DNA of 64,000 nucleotides from CADEEN01 sp963706685 (GCA_963706685.1 CAVPMY010000017.1:496001-560000), one strand, 5' to 3'; numbered from the stretch's first letter, positions 8,046-16,568 are shown. Translations and numbers: made by a program. The notes: a model not told the origin generated them from the letters alone.

Positions 8046-9070
8046 GCCCGGGGCTGCAGCGACGCCAGCACAGCCTCGGCGACCTCGATGCCTTCGGCCT
8101 CGGCACGGCGGCGCAGGGCCTCGCGCCGCGCGCCGGGCAGGCGCACGCCGTCGTCCTTCAGCATTTCGGCCACCAGGACGTCGATGCGCTCGAGGTAGGC
8201 ATCGCTGCCGGCGAGCGCCGCCGGGTCGATGACGATGAAGGCCTGGCCGATGCGCGGCCGGTTGCCTTCGTCGACAAAAAAGCTCGAAGCTTCGAAACCG
8301 AATTGCGCGCCGATCAGCGCCGTGACCAGCAGCTCGACGATCAGCGCCAGCATTGCACCCTTGGTCGAACTCACTGCGCCCAGCGGCAGCATCGAACCTT
8401 CGAGCGCAGCCTGGGCGTCGGTCGTCGGCTGGCCGCTGGCATCGAGCGCCCAGCCGAGCGGAATCGGCTCGCCCTTCTTCGCAGCGACCATGACCTTGCC
8501 GCGCGCGACCTCGGACAGGCTGAGGTCGATCAACAGCGCATCGCACGTGCCCACGGGCGCGTCCGCGATCTGGCGGCGCGGGAAGGCAGCGGCCACCGGG
8601 TTGGTGCCGAAGACGGGGTGCTTGCCGCCGGCGGCCGGCATCGCCGAAGGTGAATTGGCAAAGCCGAGCGCCACCATGCCGGCGTCGGCCGCCGCGCGCA
8701 GGTGATCGACGATGACACCGGCGTGATGGCTGTTCATGACACCGACAAAGGACACGCCGTGTTCGCGTGCCCGCGTGATGGCGGTGCGCACCGCGAGTTC
8801 GCAAGCGGCGAAGGCCAGGCCGCAACCGGCGTCGATCTGCACCGCGGCGCCGCGCTGTCGGGCCACCCGCGGCACCGCCGCGCCATCGACCCGGCCGTTG
8901 CGCAGATGCGTCGTGTACTGCATCACGCGCGACAGGCCGTGCGACCCAAGGCCCTGCGACTCGGCCAGCACGAGCGAGCGCGCAGTGGCGGCGGCCATGG
9001 CCTCGTTGGCGCCGGCGCTTTGCAGCGCGCGTTGCACCAACATGCGCAGTTCGTCGACCGGGATATTCAT
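8042..9070 (-). CDS. comC: LDH2/malate-type dehydrogenase, ComC-type (R)-sulfolactate dehydrogenase
   Basis: A 342-residue member of the malate/L-lactate dehydrogenase 2 family, distinct from Rossmann-fold LDHs. Seen: SHGLSRV near residue 43 (family catalytic His), NSHHAG near 112, and the cofactor-binding FGTNPVAAAFPR around 154. In Chromohalobacter salexigens ComC reduces sulfopyruvate to (R)-sulfolactate with NADPH and, with SlcC, gives net racemisation of sulfolactate. The gene follows slcC after a 140-base gap containing a dispersed repeat and precedes the kinase with overlap. In the suyAB-transporter-slcC context this function is the best fit; ureidoglycolate or malate dehydrogenase is the sequence-level alternative. 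Confidence 0.75.
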   Translation of the reverse strand: MNIPVDELRMLVQRALQSAGANEAMAAATARSLVLAESQGLGSHGLSRVMQYTTHLRNGRVDGAAVPRVARQRGAAVQIDAGCGLAFAACELAVRTAITRAREHGVSFVGVMNSHHAGVIVDHLRAAADAGMVALGFANSPSAMPAAGGKHPVFGTNPVAAAFPRRQIADAPVGTCDALLIDLSLSEVARGKVMVAAKKGEPIPLGWALDASGQPTTDAQAALEGSMLPLGAVSSTKGAMLALIVELLVTALIGAQFGFEASSFFVDEGNRPRIGQAFIVIDPAALAGSDAYLERIDVLVAEMLKDDGVRLPGARREALRRRAEAEGIEVAEAVLASLQPRA

Positions 9071-9127
9071 GTCGGATGCCCCTTGGCGCCTCGCTCAACG
9101 CGAGGCGCATGAGTCTGAATGGTCTTG

Positions 9128-9211
9128 CCAAGCAGCCGCCGCGGAACTGGCTTTGCCAGGCCGCTGGCGGCGCCCCCCTGGGGGGAGCGGCGAAGCCGCT
9201 TCGGGGGGGAG
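9128..9211. repeat. Dispersed G/C-rich intergenic repeat (copy between slcC and comC)
   Basis: An 84-base element beginning CCAAGCAGCCGCC and running through CTGGCGGCGCCCCCCTGGGG to a tail of Gs, ending exactly at the slcC stop codon. Very similar copies lie at 14369-14457 and 54475-54561. Two adjacent inverted repeats (GGCTTTGCCAGGCC and the CCCCCTGGGGGG core) predict a double hairpin that could act as a 3' end or RNA-processing structure. Confidence 0.7.
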
Positions 9212-10135
9212 TCAATTCAAGGCCTCCAACACCTTGTCGGCAATCAGCTCGCTGACGCGCTGGTTGCTCTCGGCCGACACGCCGGCGATGTGCGGCGTCA
9301 GCAGCAGGTTCGGGCAGTCCTTGAAGGCCTCGGAGGCCGGCAAGGGCTCGACGCCGAAGACGTCGATGGCCGCACCGCCGAGCGCCCCGCTTTTCAGCGC
9401 CGCCGCCAGCGCCGCCTCATCGACGATGCCGCCGCGGGCGCTGTTGACGAGCACCGCGCCGGGCTTCATCGACGCCAGGCGGTCGGCGTCGAACAGATCG
9501 CGCGTCGAATCGACCAGCGGCACATGCAGACTGACGACGTCGGCCGCGCTGATCACCTCGTCGAGGCCGGCGGCGCGCACGCCACTGGCCGCATACGCCG
9601 GGTGGTCCGCATCCATCATCGCGTCGAAGGCGATGACGCGCATGCCCACCCCTTGGGCGAGCCGGGCCGTCAACTGGCCGATCGAGCCGAAGCCGATCAG
9701 GCCGAGCGTCTTGCCGTTGATCTCGCGGCCGTTGGACAGTGCATTGCGCGGCCACTGGCCCGCCGCCACCGCAGCGGTGTGCTGGTAAGCGCCGCGCAGC
9801 AGCAGCATGGCTGCGCCGATCACGTACTCGGCCACCGACAGCGCGTTGGCTCCCGTGGCCGGGATGACCTGCATGCCACGCGCCTCGCAAGCCGGCACGT
9901 CGATGTTGTCCAGGCCGACGCCGAGGCGGCCGATGACCCGGCAACGCGCCAACGCCGCCAGCAACTCGCCGCGGACTTGCGTTCGGTTGCGCACGATCAG
10001 CGCGTCGGCGCCGGCGGCTTCGAGTGTCAATCGCGGCGCATCGTCGACGAGCTTCGGGTCGTAGAGCACCTCGTGCGCGCTGCGCAGCCGCTCGACGGCG
10101 GGCAGGTCCATGAATTCGGCAATGATGATACGCAT
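9212..10135 (-). CDS. slcC: D-2-hydroxyacid dehydrogenase family, SlcC-type (S)-sulfolactate dehydrogenase
   Basis: A 307-residue member of the D-3-phosphoglycerate dehydrogenase family. Seen: NAD-binding GFGSIG (about residue 146), NSARGG with the catalytic Arg, and LLTPHIAG with the catalytic His; the Glu is in the FGVEPLP region. SlcC of Chromohalobacter salexigens oxidises (S)-sulfolactate to sulfopyruvate with NAD+. The gene lies directly after the transporter genes (7 bases from the tctB-like stop) and before comC. The ATG at 10135 is preferred over a TTG at 10159. A phosphoglycerate dehydrogenase for serine synthesis would normally be longer and not in this setting. Confidence 0.8.
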   Translation of the reverse strand: MRIIIAEFMDLPAVERLRSAHEVLYDPKLVDDAPRLTLEAAGADALIVRNRTQVRGELLAALARCRVIGRLGVGLDNIDVPACEARGMQVIPATGANALSVAEYVIGAAMLLLRGAYQHTAAVAAGQWPRNALSNGREINGKTLGLIGFGSIGQLTARLAQGVGMRVIAFDAMMDADHPAYAASGVRAAGLDEVISAADVVSLHVPLVDSTRDLFDADRLASMKPGAVLVNSARGGIVDEAALAAALKSGALGGAAIDVFGVEPLPASEAFKDCPNLLLTPHIAGVSAESNQRVSELIADKVLEALN

Positions 10136-10142
10136 AGATTGG

Positions 10143-10584
10143 TCAGGGTAAGGGCACAAGAAGGATCAGTTTGAACAAACCATACAGCGCGGCGAGCACG
10201 CCGAGGCTGGCGCCACCGTACAACAACGCGGTACGCAGCGTCCAGCGCTGGTGGTTGGCGAACAGCAGCAGTGCAGCCATGGCTGCCGCGCTGCTCGGCA
10301 GGAAGCCGAGCGGGCCGAGCGCGAAGCCCCAGGCCAGCATGACCAGGGCGACGCCGGCGCGGCGCAGCGTTCGAGCCTTGCGGCAGGGTCGCGCGGCGCG
10401 TGCGACCGAGCGCCACCAGCACCAGGTAGACGACGCCGAGCGCGACCAGCAAGGCGCCGACGCTGCGCGGGAACACGGAGCCCAGCGGCGAGTACTCGGC
10501 CGCGGCCCAGAACGCCGCCGCACCGACGCCGATCAACAGCACGCTGCCGACCGCACCGGGAATGTCGGCGCGGGCCTCAGTCAT
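10143..10584 (-). CDS. Tripartite transporter small membrane subunit (TctB family), with one frameshift
   Basis: About 147 residues with four hydrophobic spans, in two frames. The N-terminal part (SVLLIGVGAAAFWAAAEYSP) and the C-terminal part (VALVMLAWGFALGPLGF) belong to the same DUF1468/TctB pattern. The switch lies around 10345-10385, in G/C-rich sequence. The start overlaps the end of the tctA-like gene by 8 bases. It would be the accessory membrane subunit of the sulfolactate carrier. In Chromohalobacter a transporter of this class (SlcHFG) serves sulfolactate uptake. Confidence 0.75.
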
Positions 10585-12084
10585 CACGCGCCTGCACCTT
10601 GCGTGCGCGCCGCGCCGACCACCAGGGCCAGAGCAGTCCCAGCACGATGAAGGCGATGATCGCCATCGAGATCGGCCGGCTGAAGAATTCGGCCAGTACG
10701 TTGCCGCGAGCGCCGCCGATCAGGTGGCCCTGCACGAAGCCGCGCTCGGCGATCGAGCCGAGGATCAGGCCGAGCACGATCGGCGATGCCGAAAACCCGA
10801 TCTGCCCGAGGCCCCAGGCCAGCACGCCGAGCACCACCATCTGCTGCACCTCGTGCACGTTGTTGTGCACCGCAAAGCTGCCGAGCACCGTGAGCAGCGC
10901 CACCGACGGCACCAGCACGGCCTTCGGGATGGCGATGATCGACCGGAAGGCGAAGCGGCCGATCAGCAGACCGACCGGCAGCATGATGAGCGTGGCCAGG
11001 ATCAGGCCCCAGATGAAGGTGTAGACGATCGGCGCCTGCTGCGTGAACAGCGTCGGCCCGGTGCGGATGCCCTGCACCAGCAGCGCGCCGAGGATGATCG
11101 CGTCCGGCGGCGTGCCGGGGATGCCGAGCACCAGCGTCGGGATGAAGCCGCCGCCGACGGTGGCGTTGTTCGCCGATTCGGTGGCCAGGATGCCGTCGGG
11201 CTCGCCCTTGCCGAACTGCTCGCGCCGCGGCGATGCGCGCTTGGCTTCGGAGTACGCCACCAGCGAGGCGATCGAACCGCCGGCGCCGGGCAGGATGCCG
11301 ACCACGGTGCCGATGACGGAACTGCGGGCGAGATTGAACTTCGAGTGCTTCAGGATGCGGCCCGGCTTCGCGCAGCCGGAATCCGGCCACGCGTTGCGCC
11401 GACTCGAGGTGCGCTACCGGTGTGGCGACAAGATCGATCAGCACCGGCACGCAGTACAGGCCGATCAGCGCCGAGACGACGTCGAGTGCCGCCGAGCAGC
11501 GCCTTGAAGTCGCCGACATAGCGAATGTCGCCGCCGACCTCGGCCACGCCGACCATCGACAGCAACAGGCCGATGCAGCCGCCGATCAACCCCTTGATCG
11601 TGCTGCCCTCGCCGAGCGAGGCGATCAGCGTCAGGCCGAACAACGCCAGCCAGAAGTACTCGACCGGGCCGAACTTCAGGGCCACCGTGGCCATCGGCGG
11701 TGCCAGCAACAGCAGGAAGGCCGCGCCGACCAGGCCGCCGACGACCGAGGCCAGGCAGGCCAGCGTCAGCGCCAGATCGCCGCGCCCGCCGCGTGCCATC
11801 GGGTAGCCGTCGAAGGTGGTGGCGATCGACGACGGTGTGCCCGGCGTGTTGAGCAGGATCGCGGCATAGGCGCCGCCGTAGATGGCGCCGGTGTAGATCG
11901 CGCCGAGGGCGATCAGCGCCGCCGCCGGCTCCATGCCGAAGGTGAAAGGCACCAGCACCGCCACCGCCATCGTCGCCGTGAGCCCTGGCAGCGCGCCAAT
12001 GACGGTGCCGGCCACGACGCCGGCGAGCGCGAGCAGCACGTTCAGCGGCGTCAGTGCCGCCAGCAGGTAATCCAGACTACCCAT
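10577..12084 (-). CDS. Tripartite transporter large membrane subunit (TctA family), with two frameshifts
   Basis: About 501 residues of a TctA permease. The N-terminal 190 residues include the signature GALPGLTATMAVAVLVPFTF and LLNTPGTPSSIATTFDGYP. The frame then shifts near 11495 (after YVGDFKALLGG) and again near 11365, after which VGILPGAGGSIASLVAYSEAK and PTLVLGIPGTPPDAI complete the family pattern to the stop at 10577. Both indels fall in G/C-rich DNA with conserved sequence on both sides, so a consensus error is likely. The product is the sodium- or proton-coupled permease. It starts 21 bases after the binding-protein gene. Confidence 0.8.
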
Positions 12085-12105
12085 GCGACGGCAACCGCGC
12101 GCTGT

Positions 12106-13056
12106 TTACTTCTTGACGATGCCCATGTCCTTGGCCAGCGCTTCGTAGCGTGCCTTGACCTCGGCCATGAAGGCCGCCGTCTTGTCCGGACCGACGTTGA
12201 GCATCGCAAAGCCGCCCTCTTCCATCTTGCGGATGAACTCCGGGTCGGCATTGATCTTGGCCAGAACATCGGCCAGCTTGGCCTGCACATCGGGCGGCGT
12301 CGACTTGGGCACGGCCACGCCGCGGTAGGCGCCACCGACGAGGTTGAAGCCCTGCTCCTTGAAGGTCGGGCAATCAGGCAGCTTCGGATGGCGCTGCTCC
12401 ATCGCCACAGCCAGGCAACGCACTTGCTCGCCGAGCTGCATCTGCACCGTCGTGTAGCCCCAGCTGCCGCCAACCTGCTTGCCGAGCAGCGCGGTATTCG
12501 ACGGCCCGGTGCCGCCGAATGGCACGTAGGTGGTCTTGATGCCGGCCAGCTTGTCGAACTGCTGCTGCGCCAGATGGTTGGCCGAGTTGGTGCCCGAGCC
12601 CGAGAGCGTGGTCGCACCCGGCGCTTTTTTTGCGGCCTCGACAAAATCCTTCAGCGTCTTGTGCGGGCTGTCGGCGGTGACCATCAGCGCGTCGGGCGTG
12701 TAGTGGAACCAGTAGACGGTGGTGATGTCGTCGGTCTTGTAGCCGACATCTTTTTCCAGCGGCTGCAGCACGATGTGCGGCAGGTTGGTGCCCATCACCG
12801 TGTAGCCGTCGCCGGCCATGCCGTTCAACTGCGACCAGCCGGCAGCGCCGCCGGCGCCGGCCTTGTACTGGATGGCCACGGTCTGGCCGGTGAGTTTCTT
12901 GAACACCGGCTCCTGCAGACGAGCCGAGATGTCGGATTCGCCGCCGGGGCCGAATGGAATGATGTAGTTGACCGTCTTTTCGGGGTAGCCGGCCGCAAAG
13001 GCAATGCTCGCGGCAGCGGCCAGGGTCGTCGCAGTCAGGTACATGCGTAGGTTCAT
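12106..13056 (-). CDS. Tripartite transporter periplasmic binding protein (TctC/Bug family)
   Basis: A 316-residue Bug-family receptor. A Sec signal peptide (TLAAAASIAFA, cleavage near residue 22) is followed by the family start YPEKTVNYIIPFGPGGESDI and a GAGGAAGW loop that normally binds carboxylates. GGAG upstream of the ATG at 13056 supports the start. It lies 109 bases after suyB, with a strong hairpin in the gap, and leads the TctC-A-B transporter. Sulfolactate is the likely ligand because the flanking genes are suyAB and slcC/comC. The Pro-Gly-Gly-Glu variant of the usual loop may matter for sulfonate recognition, which is speculative. Confidence 0.8.
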   Translation of the reverse strand: MNLRMYLTATTLAAAASIAFAAGYPEKTVNYIIPFGPGGESDISARLQEPVFKKLTGQTVAIQYKAGAGGAAGWSQLNGMAGDGYTVMGTNLPHIVLQPLEKDVGYKTDDITTVYWFHYTPDALMVTADSPHKTLKDFVEAAKKAPGATTLSGSGTNSANHLAQQQFDKLAGIKTTYVPFGGTGPSNTALLGKQVGGSWGYTTVQMQLGEQVRCLAVAMEQRHPKLPDCPTFKEQGFNLVGGAYRGVAVPKSTPPDVQAKLADVLAKINADPEFIRKMEEGGFAMLNVGPDKTAAFMAEVKARYEALAKDMGIVKK

Positions 13057-13129
13057 GGGATGTCTCCAGGTTCGATCAGGGCAACAGTCGAGCCGGGCGG
13101 CTCGCAGTCGCCTGTTCTAACCGCGCTCG

Positions 13130-13157
13130 CGGGTTGCGGCCAATAGGCCGCAACCCG
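13130..13157 (-). terminator. Strong hairpin between suyB and the TctC-type gene
   Basis: CGGGTTGCGGCC and GGCCGCAACCCG form a perfect 12-bp stem around an AATA loop, eight bases after the suyB stop. No T-run follows on the transcribed strand, so it looks like an RNA-stabilising or partial-attenuation structure rather than a full terminator. It would allow suyAB mRNA to outnumber the transporter mRNA. Confidence 0.6.
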
Positions 13158-13165
13158 AAGCCGGC

Positions 13166-14341
13166 TCACGCGCTTTCGTACAGCCGCGTCATCACGAACT
13201 CGCGATGCCCCAAGGCCTCGGCGGCGGTGAAACGGCCATTGGCCGTGCGCAGCATGCATTCGAGCAGCTTGTCGCCCGCCTGATCGAGTGTGATCTCGCG
13301 TTGCAGCAGGCCGCTCACATCGACGTCGATATGCTCGCTCATGGTGCGTACCGTACGCGGGTTGGCGCAGAGCTTGATGACCGGCACGATCGCATTGCCG
13401 ATCACGTTGCCCTGGCCCGTCGGGAACAGGTGCACCGCGTAGCCCGATGCGGCGCACAGGGTCACCATCTCGGCGGCAGCCGACGAAGAGTCCATGAACC
13501 ACAGGCCCGGATGGGTCGGCATCTCGGCCTTGTCGATCACGCCGTCGACCGTGCATTGCTTGCCGATCTTCTGGATGTTGCCCAGGGCCTTCTCCTCGAT
13601 CGTCGTCAGGCCGCCGGCGATATTGCCCTTGGTCGGCTGGCTGTCGGCCAGGTCGCTGGTCTTGTGGCGGTTGATCACGTCCTGGTAGCGGTCGAACATG
13701 AACATGAACTTTTCGCGCACCTTGTCGTTCGCGCAGCGCGCGGCGACGATCTGCTCGCCGCCGGTGAGTTCGGTGGTCTCGCCGAAACACAGATAGTTGC
13801 CCAGCGGATGCAGTTTGTCGAAGGCGTTGCCGACCGCCGGGTTGGCGCCGCAACCGCTGGTCGTGTCGCTCTCTCCGCACTTCGTGGACACCCACAGATC
13901 GGCGATCGGGCAGTCCTCGCGCTGTTTTTCGCTGGCCCACTGCACGTAGTCGCGCGCTGCCTTGCTGGCGCGCAGGATCGTGTCGTGGTCGCCGTGCAGT
14001 TCGATGCCGAAGCCGACCACCGGCTTGCCGGTGGACTTGATGCCGTCGACCACCTTCTGCGTCCAGCCGTCTTCGATGCCGATGACGACCACCGCCGCGA
14101 CGTTGGGGTTGCAACCGGCACCGATCAAGGTGCGGAAGTGCAGCTCCAGGTCGGCGCCGAATTGCAGCCGGCCATAGGGATGCGGAATGGCCAGCGCGCC
14201 CTTGATGTTGTGCGCCACCGCCTCGGCCGCGGCGTTCGACAGGTCGTCGAGCGGCAGGATGATGACGTGGTTGCGCACGCCGACGCGGCCGTTCTCGCGC
14301 CGGTAACCGAGGAAGGTGGTGTTCTTGCTGATAACGCTCAT
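13166..14341 (-). CDS. suyB: (R)-sulfolactate sulfo-lyase large subunit SuyB
   Basis: A 391-residue protein of the UxaA/altronate-dehydratase C-terminal family. SuyB with SuyA cleaves (R)-sulfolactate to pyruvate and sulfite (EC 4.4.1.24). Seen: NGRVGVRNHVIILP near the start, VSTKCGESDTTSG around residue 175 (candidate metal-binding cysteine region), PTKGNIAGGLTTIEEKALGN and LFPTGQGNVIGN; these closely recall SuyB of Paracoccus rather than the longer hexonate dehydratases. AGGAG lies eight bases before the ATG at 14341; a GTG three bases earlier is possible. The neighbouring suyA, transporter, slcC and comC make the assignment coherent. Altronate or galactarate dehydratase is the less likely alternative. 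Confidence 0.88.
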   Translation of the reverse strand: MSVISKNTTFLGYRRENGRVGVRNHVIILPLDDLSNAAAEAVAHNIKGALAIPHPYGRLQFGADLELHFRTLIGAGCNPNVAAVVVIGIEDGWTQKVVDGIKSTGKPVVGFGIELHGDHDTILRASKAARDYVQWASEKQREDCPIADLWVSTKCGESDTTSGCGANPAVGNAFDKLHPLGNYLCFGETTELTGGEQIVAARCANDKVREKFMFMFDRYQDVINRHKTSDLADSQPTKGNIAGGLTTIEEKALGNIQKIGKQCTVDGVIDKAEMPTHPGLWFMDSSSAAAEMVTLCAASGYAVHLFPTGQGNVIGNAIVPVIKLCANPRTVRTMSEHIDVDVSGLLQREITLDQAGDKLLECMLRTANGRFTAAEALGHREFVMTRLYESA

Positions 14342-14368
14342 CACGATTGCTCCTAAGTACGGTTCTTT

Positions 14369-14457
14369 CCAAGCAACCGCCGGGGATCCGGCTCTGCCGG
14401 GCCACTGGCGGTGCCCCCTTGAGGGGGAGCGGCGTCAGCCGCTCCGGGGGTGGGTCA
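14369..14457. repeat. Dispersed G/C-rich intergenic repeat (copy between suyA and suyB)
   Basis: An 89-base copy: CCAAGCAACCGCCGGGGATC, GGCTCTGCCGGGCC, GGCGGTGCCCCCTTGAGGGG, then GGCGTCAGCC and a G-rich tail ending GGTGGGTCA. It ends just before the suyA stop and begins close to the suyB ribosome site. The copy at 54475-54561 is nearly identical. Because suyA and suyB are subunits of one enzyme, a structured insert between them could tune their ratio. Confidence 0.75.
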
Positions 14458-14459
14458 AA

Positions 14460-14741
14460 TCACCACCTTTTCGTCTTGATGTTCTGAACGTGAGCATGTT
14501 CGCCGGCCTTGATCGGCGCGACCACCTTGCCCATGTCGATGCCGTACTTCCACACCGTGTCGCCGACGGACATGTCCTTCAGCGCCACCTTGTGGCCGAT
14601 CGGGATGTCGGACTTGGCGACGACGTTGGTCATCTTGTCCTCGTCCATGATCCAGCCCGACAGTTCCATGCCGGCCTTGACGTTTTCCACCACCACCACG
14701 GCCACCGTGTCCTTGGTGTCGTGTAGCACGAAATGAATCAC
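14460..14741 (-). CDS. suyA: (R)-sulfolactate sulfo-lyase small subunit SuyA
   Basis: A 93-residue SAF-domain protein, the size of SuyA, corresponding to the N-terminal domain of UxaA-type dehydratases. Seen: IPIGHKVALKDMSVGDTVWK and the C-terminal KYGIDMGKVVAPIKAGEHAH plus NIKTKRW, characteristic of the family. The start codon is GTG at 14741 with AAGGAG five bases upstream. It is the first gene of the suyA-suyB-transporter-slcC-comC-kinase operon and faces the GntR gene across a 116-base gap containing an inverted repeat. It has no catalytic role alone and pairs with SuyB. Confidence 0.88.
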   Translation of the reverse strand: MIHFVLHDTKDTVAVVVVENVKAGMELSGWIMDEDKMTNVVAKSDIPIGHKVALKDMSVGDTVWKYGIDMGKVVAPIKAGEHAHVQNIKTKRW

Positions 14742-14805
14742 GCGCGCTCCTTGTGTTGTTCAGGGATGAACTCAGTTTAGTGACGCTGCACGCCACGTCA
14801 AGCAT

Positions 14806-14828
14806 GTCATTCAGATGACTTGAATGAC
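14806..14828. promoter_or_regulatory. Probable operator of the GntR/UTRA regulator in the suyA-gntR gap
   Basis: GTCATTCA and TGAATGAC form an 8-bp inverted repeat with a 7-base spacer (GATGACT), which itself contains a further ATGAC half-site. It is midway between the two divergent genes, 65 bases from suyA and 29 bases from the regulator start, as expected for a site controlling both. Confidence 0.65.
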
Positions 14829-14857
14829 TGGGCCGACGGCGCTAGCATCGGCTGCCG

Positions 14858-15631
14858 ATGGATGCTCACCTTTCCGCACCCCACGTTCTTGCACGCCTGA
14901 CGCCGGGTGCGGCCGGTGCGCCGCTGTACCGCCAGGCCAAGCGCGCCTTGCTCGCCGCCATCGAGTCGGGCCGCTACCCGGCGGCCAGTGCGCTGCCCAA
15001 CGAAACCGCATTGGCCGCCGCGTTGGGCGTGTCGATCGGCACGCTGCGCCACGCCGTTGACGAACTGGTGGCCGAGCGCATCCTCGTGCGCCGCCAGGGC
15101 CGCGGCACCTACGTGGCCATGCACACCACCGAGCGCTTCGTCTTTCAGTTCTTCCACGTCGAACGCAGCGACGGCATGCGCGACGCGCCGGCCGTGGAAC
15201 TGCTGTCGTTCGAGCGCGGCAAGCTCGACGACGAGGCCGCCGACGCGCTTTCGCGTCGCGCTGGCGATGCCGCGATCCTGATCGAGAACCGCCTGTCGCT
15301 GCAGGGCCGGCCGGTCGTGGTGGACCGCATCGCACTGCCCGCCGCCCTCTTCCGCGGCCTGACCGAAAAGCGCCTGCGCGAGCGGCCGAGCACGATCTAC
15401 CACCTCTACCAGACCGAGTTCGCGATCACCGTCCTGCGCGCCACCGAACGCGTGCGCGCCGTCGCCGCAGACCGCATGGCCGCGCGCGTGCTCGGCGTCG
15501 CACCGGGCAGCGCCGTGCTGCAGGTGCAGCGCACCGCGCTGACCTTCAACGACAAGCCGGTCGAATACCGCGTCTCGACCGTGTCCACCGCGCAGCACGA
15601 CTACGTAAGCAACCTGGCGGCACAGGCGTAA
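14858..15631 (+). CDS. GntR-family regulator with UTRA domain, divergent from the sulfolactate operon
   Basis: A 257-residue HutC-type GntR regulator. The N-terminal winged helix (about residues 22-90) has YRQAKRALLAAIESGRYPAA, LPNETALAAALGVSIGTLRHAVDEL and RRQGRGTYVA; the C-terminal UTRA ligand domain includes ALPAALFRGLTE and ends VEYRVSTVS. It is divergent from suyA and is the natural candidate to sense sulfolactate or an intermediate. Homologues near suy genes have various names, so I give no symbol. No strong ribosome site precedes the ATG at 14858, but the conserved helix starts soon after. Confidence 0.8.
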   Translation: MDAHLSAPHVLARLTPGAAGAPLYRQAKRALLAAIESGRYPAASALPNETALAAALGVSIGTLRHAVDELVAERILVRRQGRGTYVAMHTTERFVFQFFHVERSDGMRDAPAVELLSFERGKLDDEAADALSRRAGDAAILIENRLSLQGRPVVVDRIALPAALFRGLTEKRLRERPSTIYHLYQTEFAITVLRATERVRAVAADRMAARVLGVAPGSAVLQVQRTALTFNDKPVEYRVSTVSTAQHDYVSNLAAQA

Positions 15632-15662
15632 GCTCGAAGGCTGTCAAAAAAACAGCCTTGCC

Positions 15663-16568
15663 ATGTCTCCCAAGCACCCCGACCTCAGCGTGCGCAACTT
15701 CCCCAGCGCCGAGGAAGAAGCGCATGCGCTCAAACCGACCTCGCGCTACGACGGCGCCGACAGCAGCTACCGCCTGGCCTTCACCGACGAGCGTTTCCTG
15801 TTGCGCGACGATCTGCGCCCGGTGCGCATGCAGCTCGAACTGCTCAAGCCCGAGCTGATCCTGCGCGAAGAGCGCATCGTCGCCACCATCGTCATCTTCG
15901 GCAGCGCCCGGCTGGTGCCGGCCTCCGTGGCCCAGGAGCGCTTGTCCGATGCCGAGGCCGGCGACGACGGCGCCGCCGTTACCCGCGCGCGGATGACGCT
16001 GCACATGTCGCGCTACTACGAAGAAGCGCGAACGTTGTCGATGCTGATCACCAGGGCGAGCAACCTGCTCGACGAGAAGATCGTTGTCGTCACCGGCGGC
16101 GGCCCCGGCATCATGGAAGCCGGCAACCGCGGTGCCAGCGAAGCCGGGGGCCCCAGCATCGGCCTGAACATCGTGTTGCCGCACGAGCAGGAGCCGAACC
16201 CGTACATCACGCCGCGGCTGTGCTTCCAGTTCCACTACTTCGCGCTGCGCAAGATGCATTTCCTGATGCGCTCGGCGGGCCTGGTCTGCTTTCCCGGCGG
16301 CTTCGGCACGCTCGACGAGATGTTCGAGGTGCTGACGCTGACGCAAACCGGCAAGGTGCGCAAGCGCCCGATCGTGCTCGTCGGCCGCGAGTTCTGGAGC
16401 CGGCTGATCGACTTCGAGTGGCTGGTCGAGACCGGCATGATCGCCGCCGACGACCTGAGGCTGTTCCACCTCGTCGAAACAGCCGAAGAAGCCTGGGCCG
16501 TGCTCGAATCGGCACTCGGCCTGGACGCACCCGACACGATGACGGGCGAATTCGCAGACGACGTGTGA
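15663..16568 (+). CDS. LOG-family (TIGR00730-type) nucleotide phosphoribohydrolase-like protein
   Basis: A 301-residue protein with a Rossmann-like LOG domain in its second half. Seen: VVTGGGPGIMEAGNRGA near residue 140 and the signature PGGFGTLDE near 214, whose Arg/Glu residues cleave nucleoside 5'-monophosphate glycosidic bonds in cytokinin-activating relatives. The N-terminal 75 residues form an extra region seen in longer members. Members were formerly misannotated as lysine decarboxylases; the true bacterial substrate is unclear. It stands alone, 31 bases after the GntR gene, with a short hairpin after the stop. Confidence 0.8.
   Translation: MSPKHPDLSVRNFPSAEEEAHALKPTSRYDGADSSYRLAFTDERFLLRDDLRPVRMQLELLKPELILREERIVATIVIFGSARLVPASVAQERLSDAEAGDDGAAVTRARMTLHMSRYYEEARTLSMLITRASNLLDEKIVVVTGGGPGIMEAGNRGASEAGGPSIGLNIVLPHEQEPNPYITPRLCFQFHYFALRKMHFLMRSAGLVCFPGGFGTLDEMFEVLTLTQTGKVRKRPIVLVGREFWSRLIDFEWLVETGMIAADDLRLFHLVETAEEAWAVLESALGLDAPDTMTGEFADDV

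Noticed and set aside
7098..9215. 705-codon frame joining a dehydrogenase-like region and the PfkB kinase
   Set aside because: The upstream part is only the shadow of comC in another frame; the kinase has its own GTG start at 8045 overlapping the comC stop.
11422..13050. 542-codon plus-strand frame opposite the tripartite transporter genes
   Set aside because: Low-complexity shadow (His, Arg, Gln, Gly); the minus strand encodes clear TctA and TctC proteins.
13166..14741. Altronate or galactarate dehydratase (UxaA/GarD)
   Set aside because: Split into a 93- and a 391-residue protein with SuyA/SuyB-like motifs and placed with slcC, comC and a transporter; no hexuronate genes nearby.
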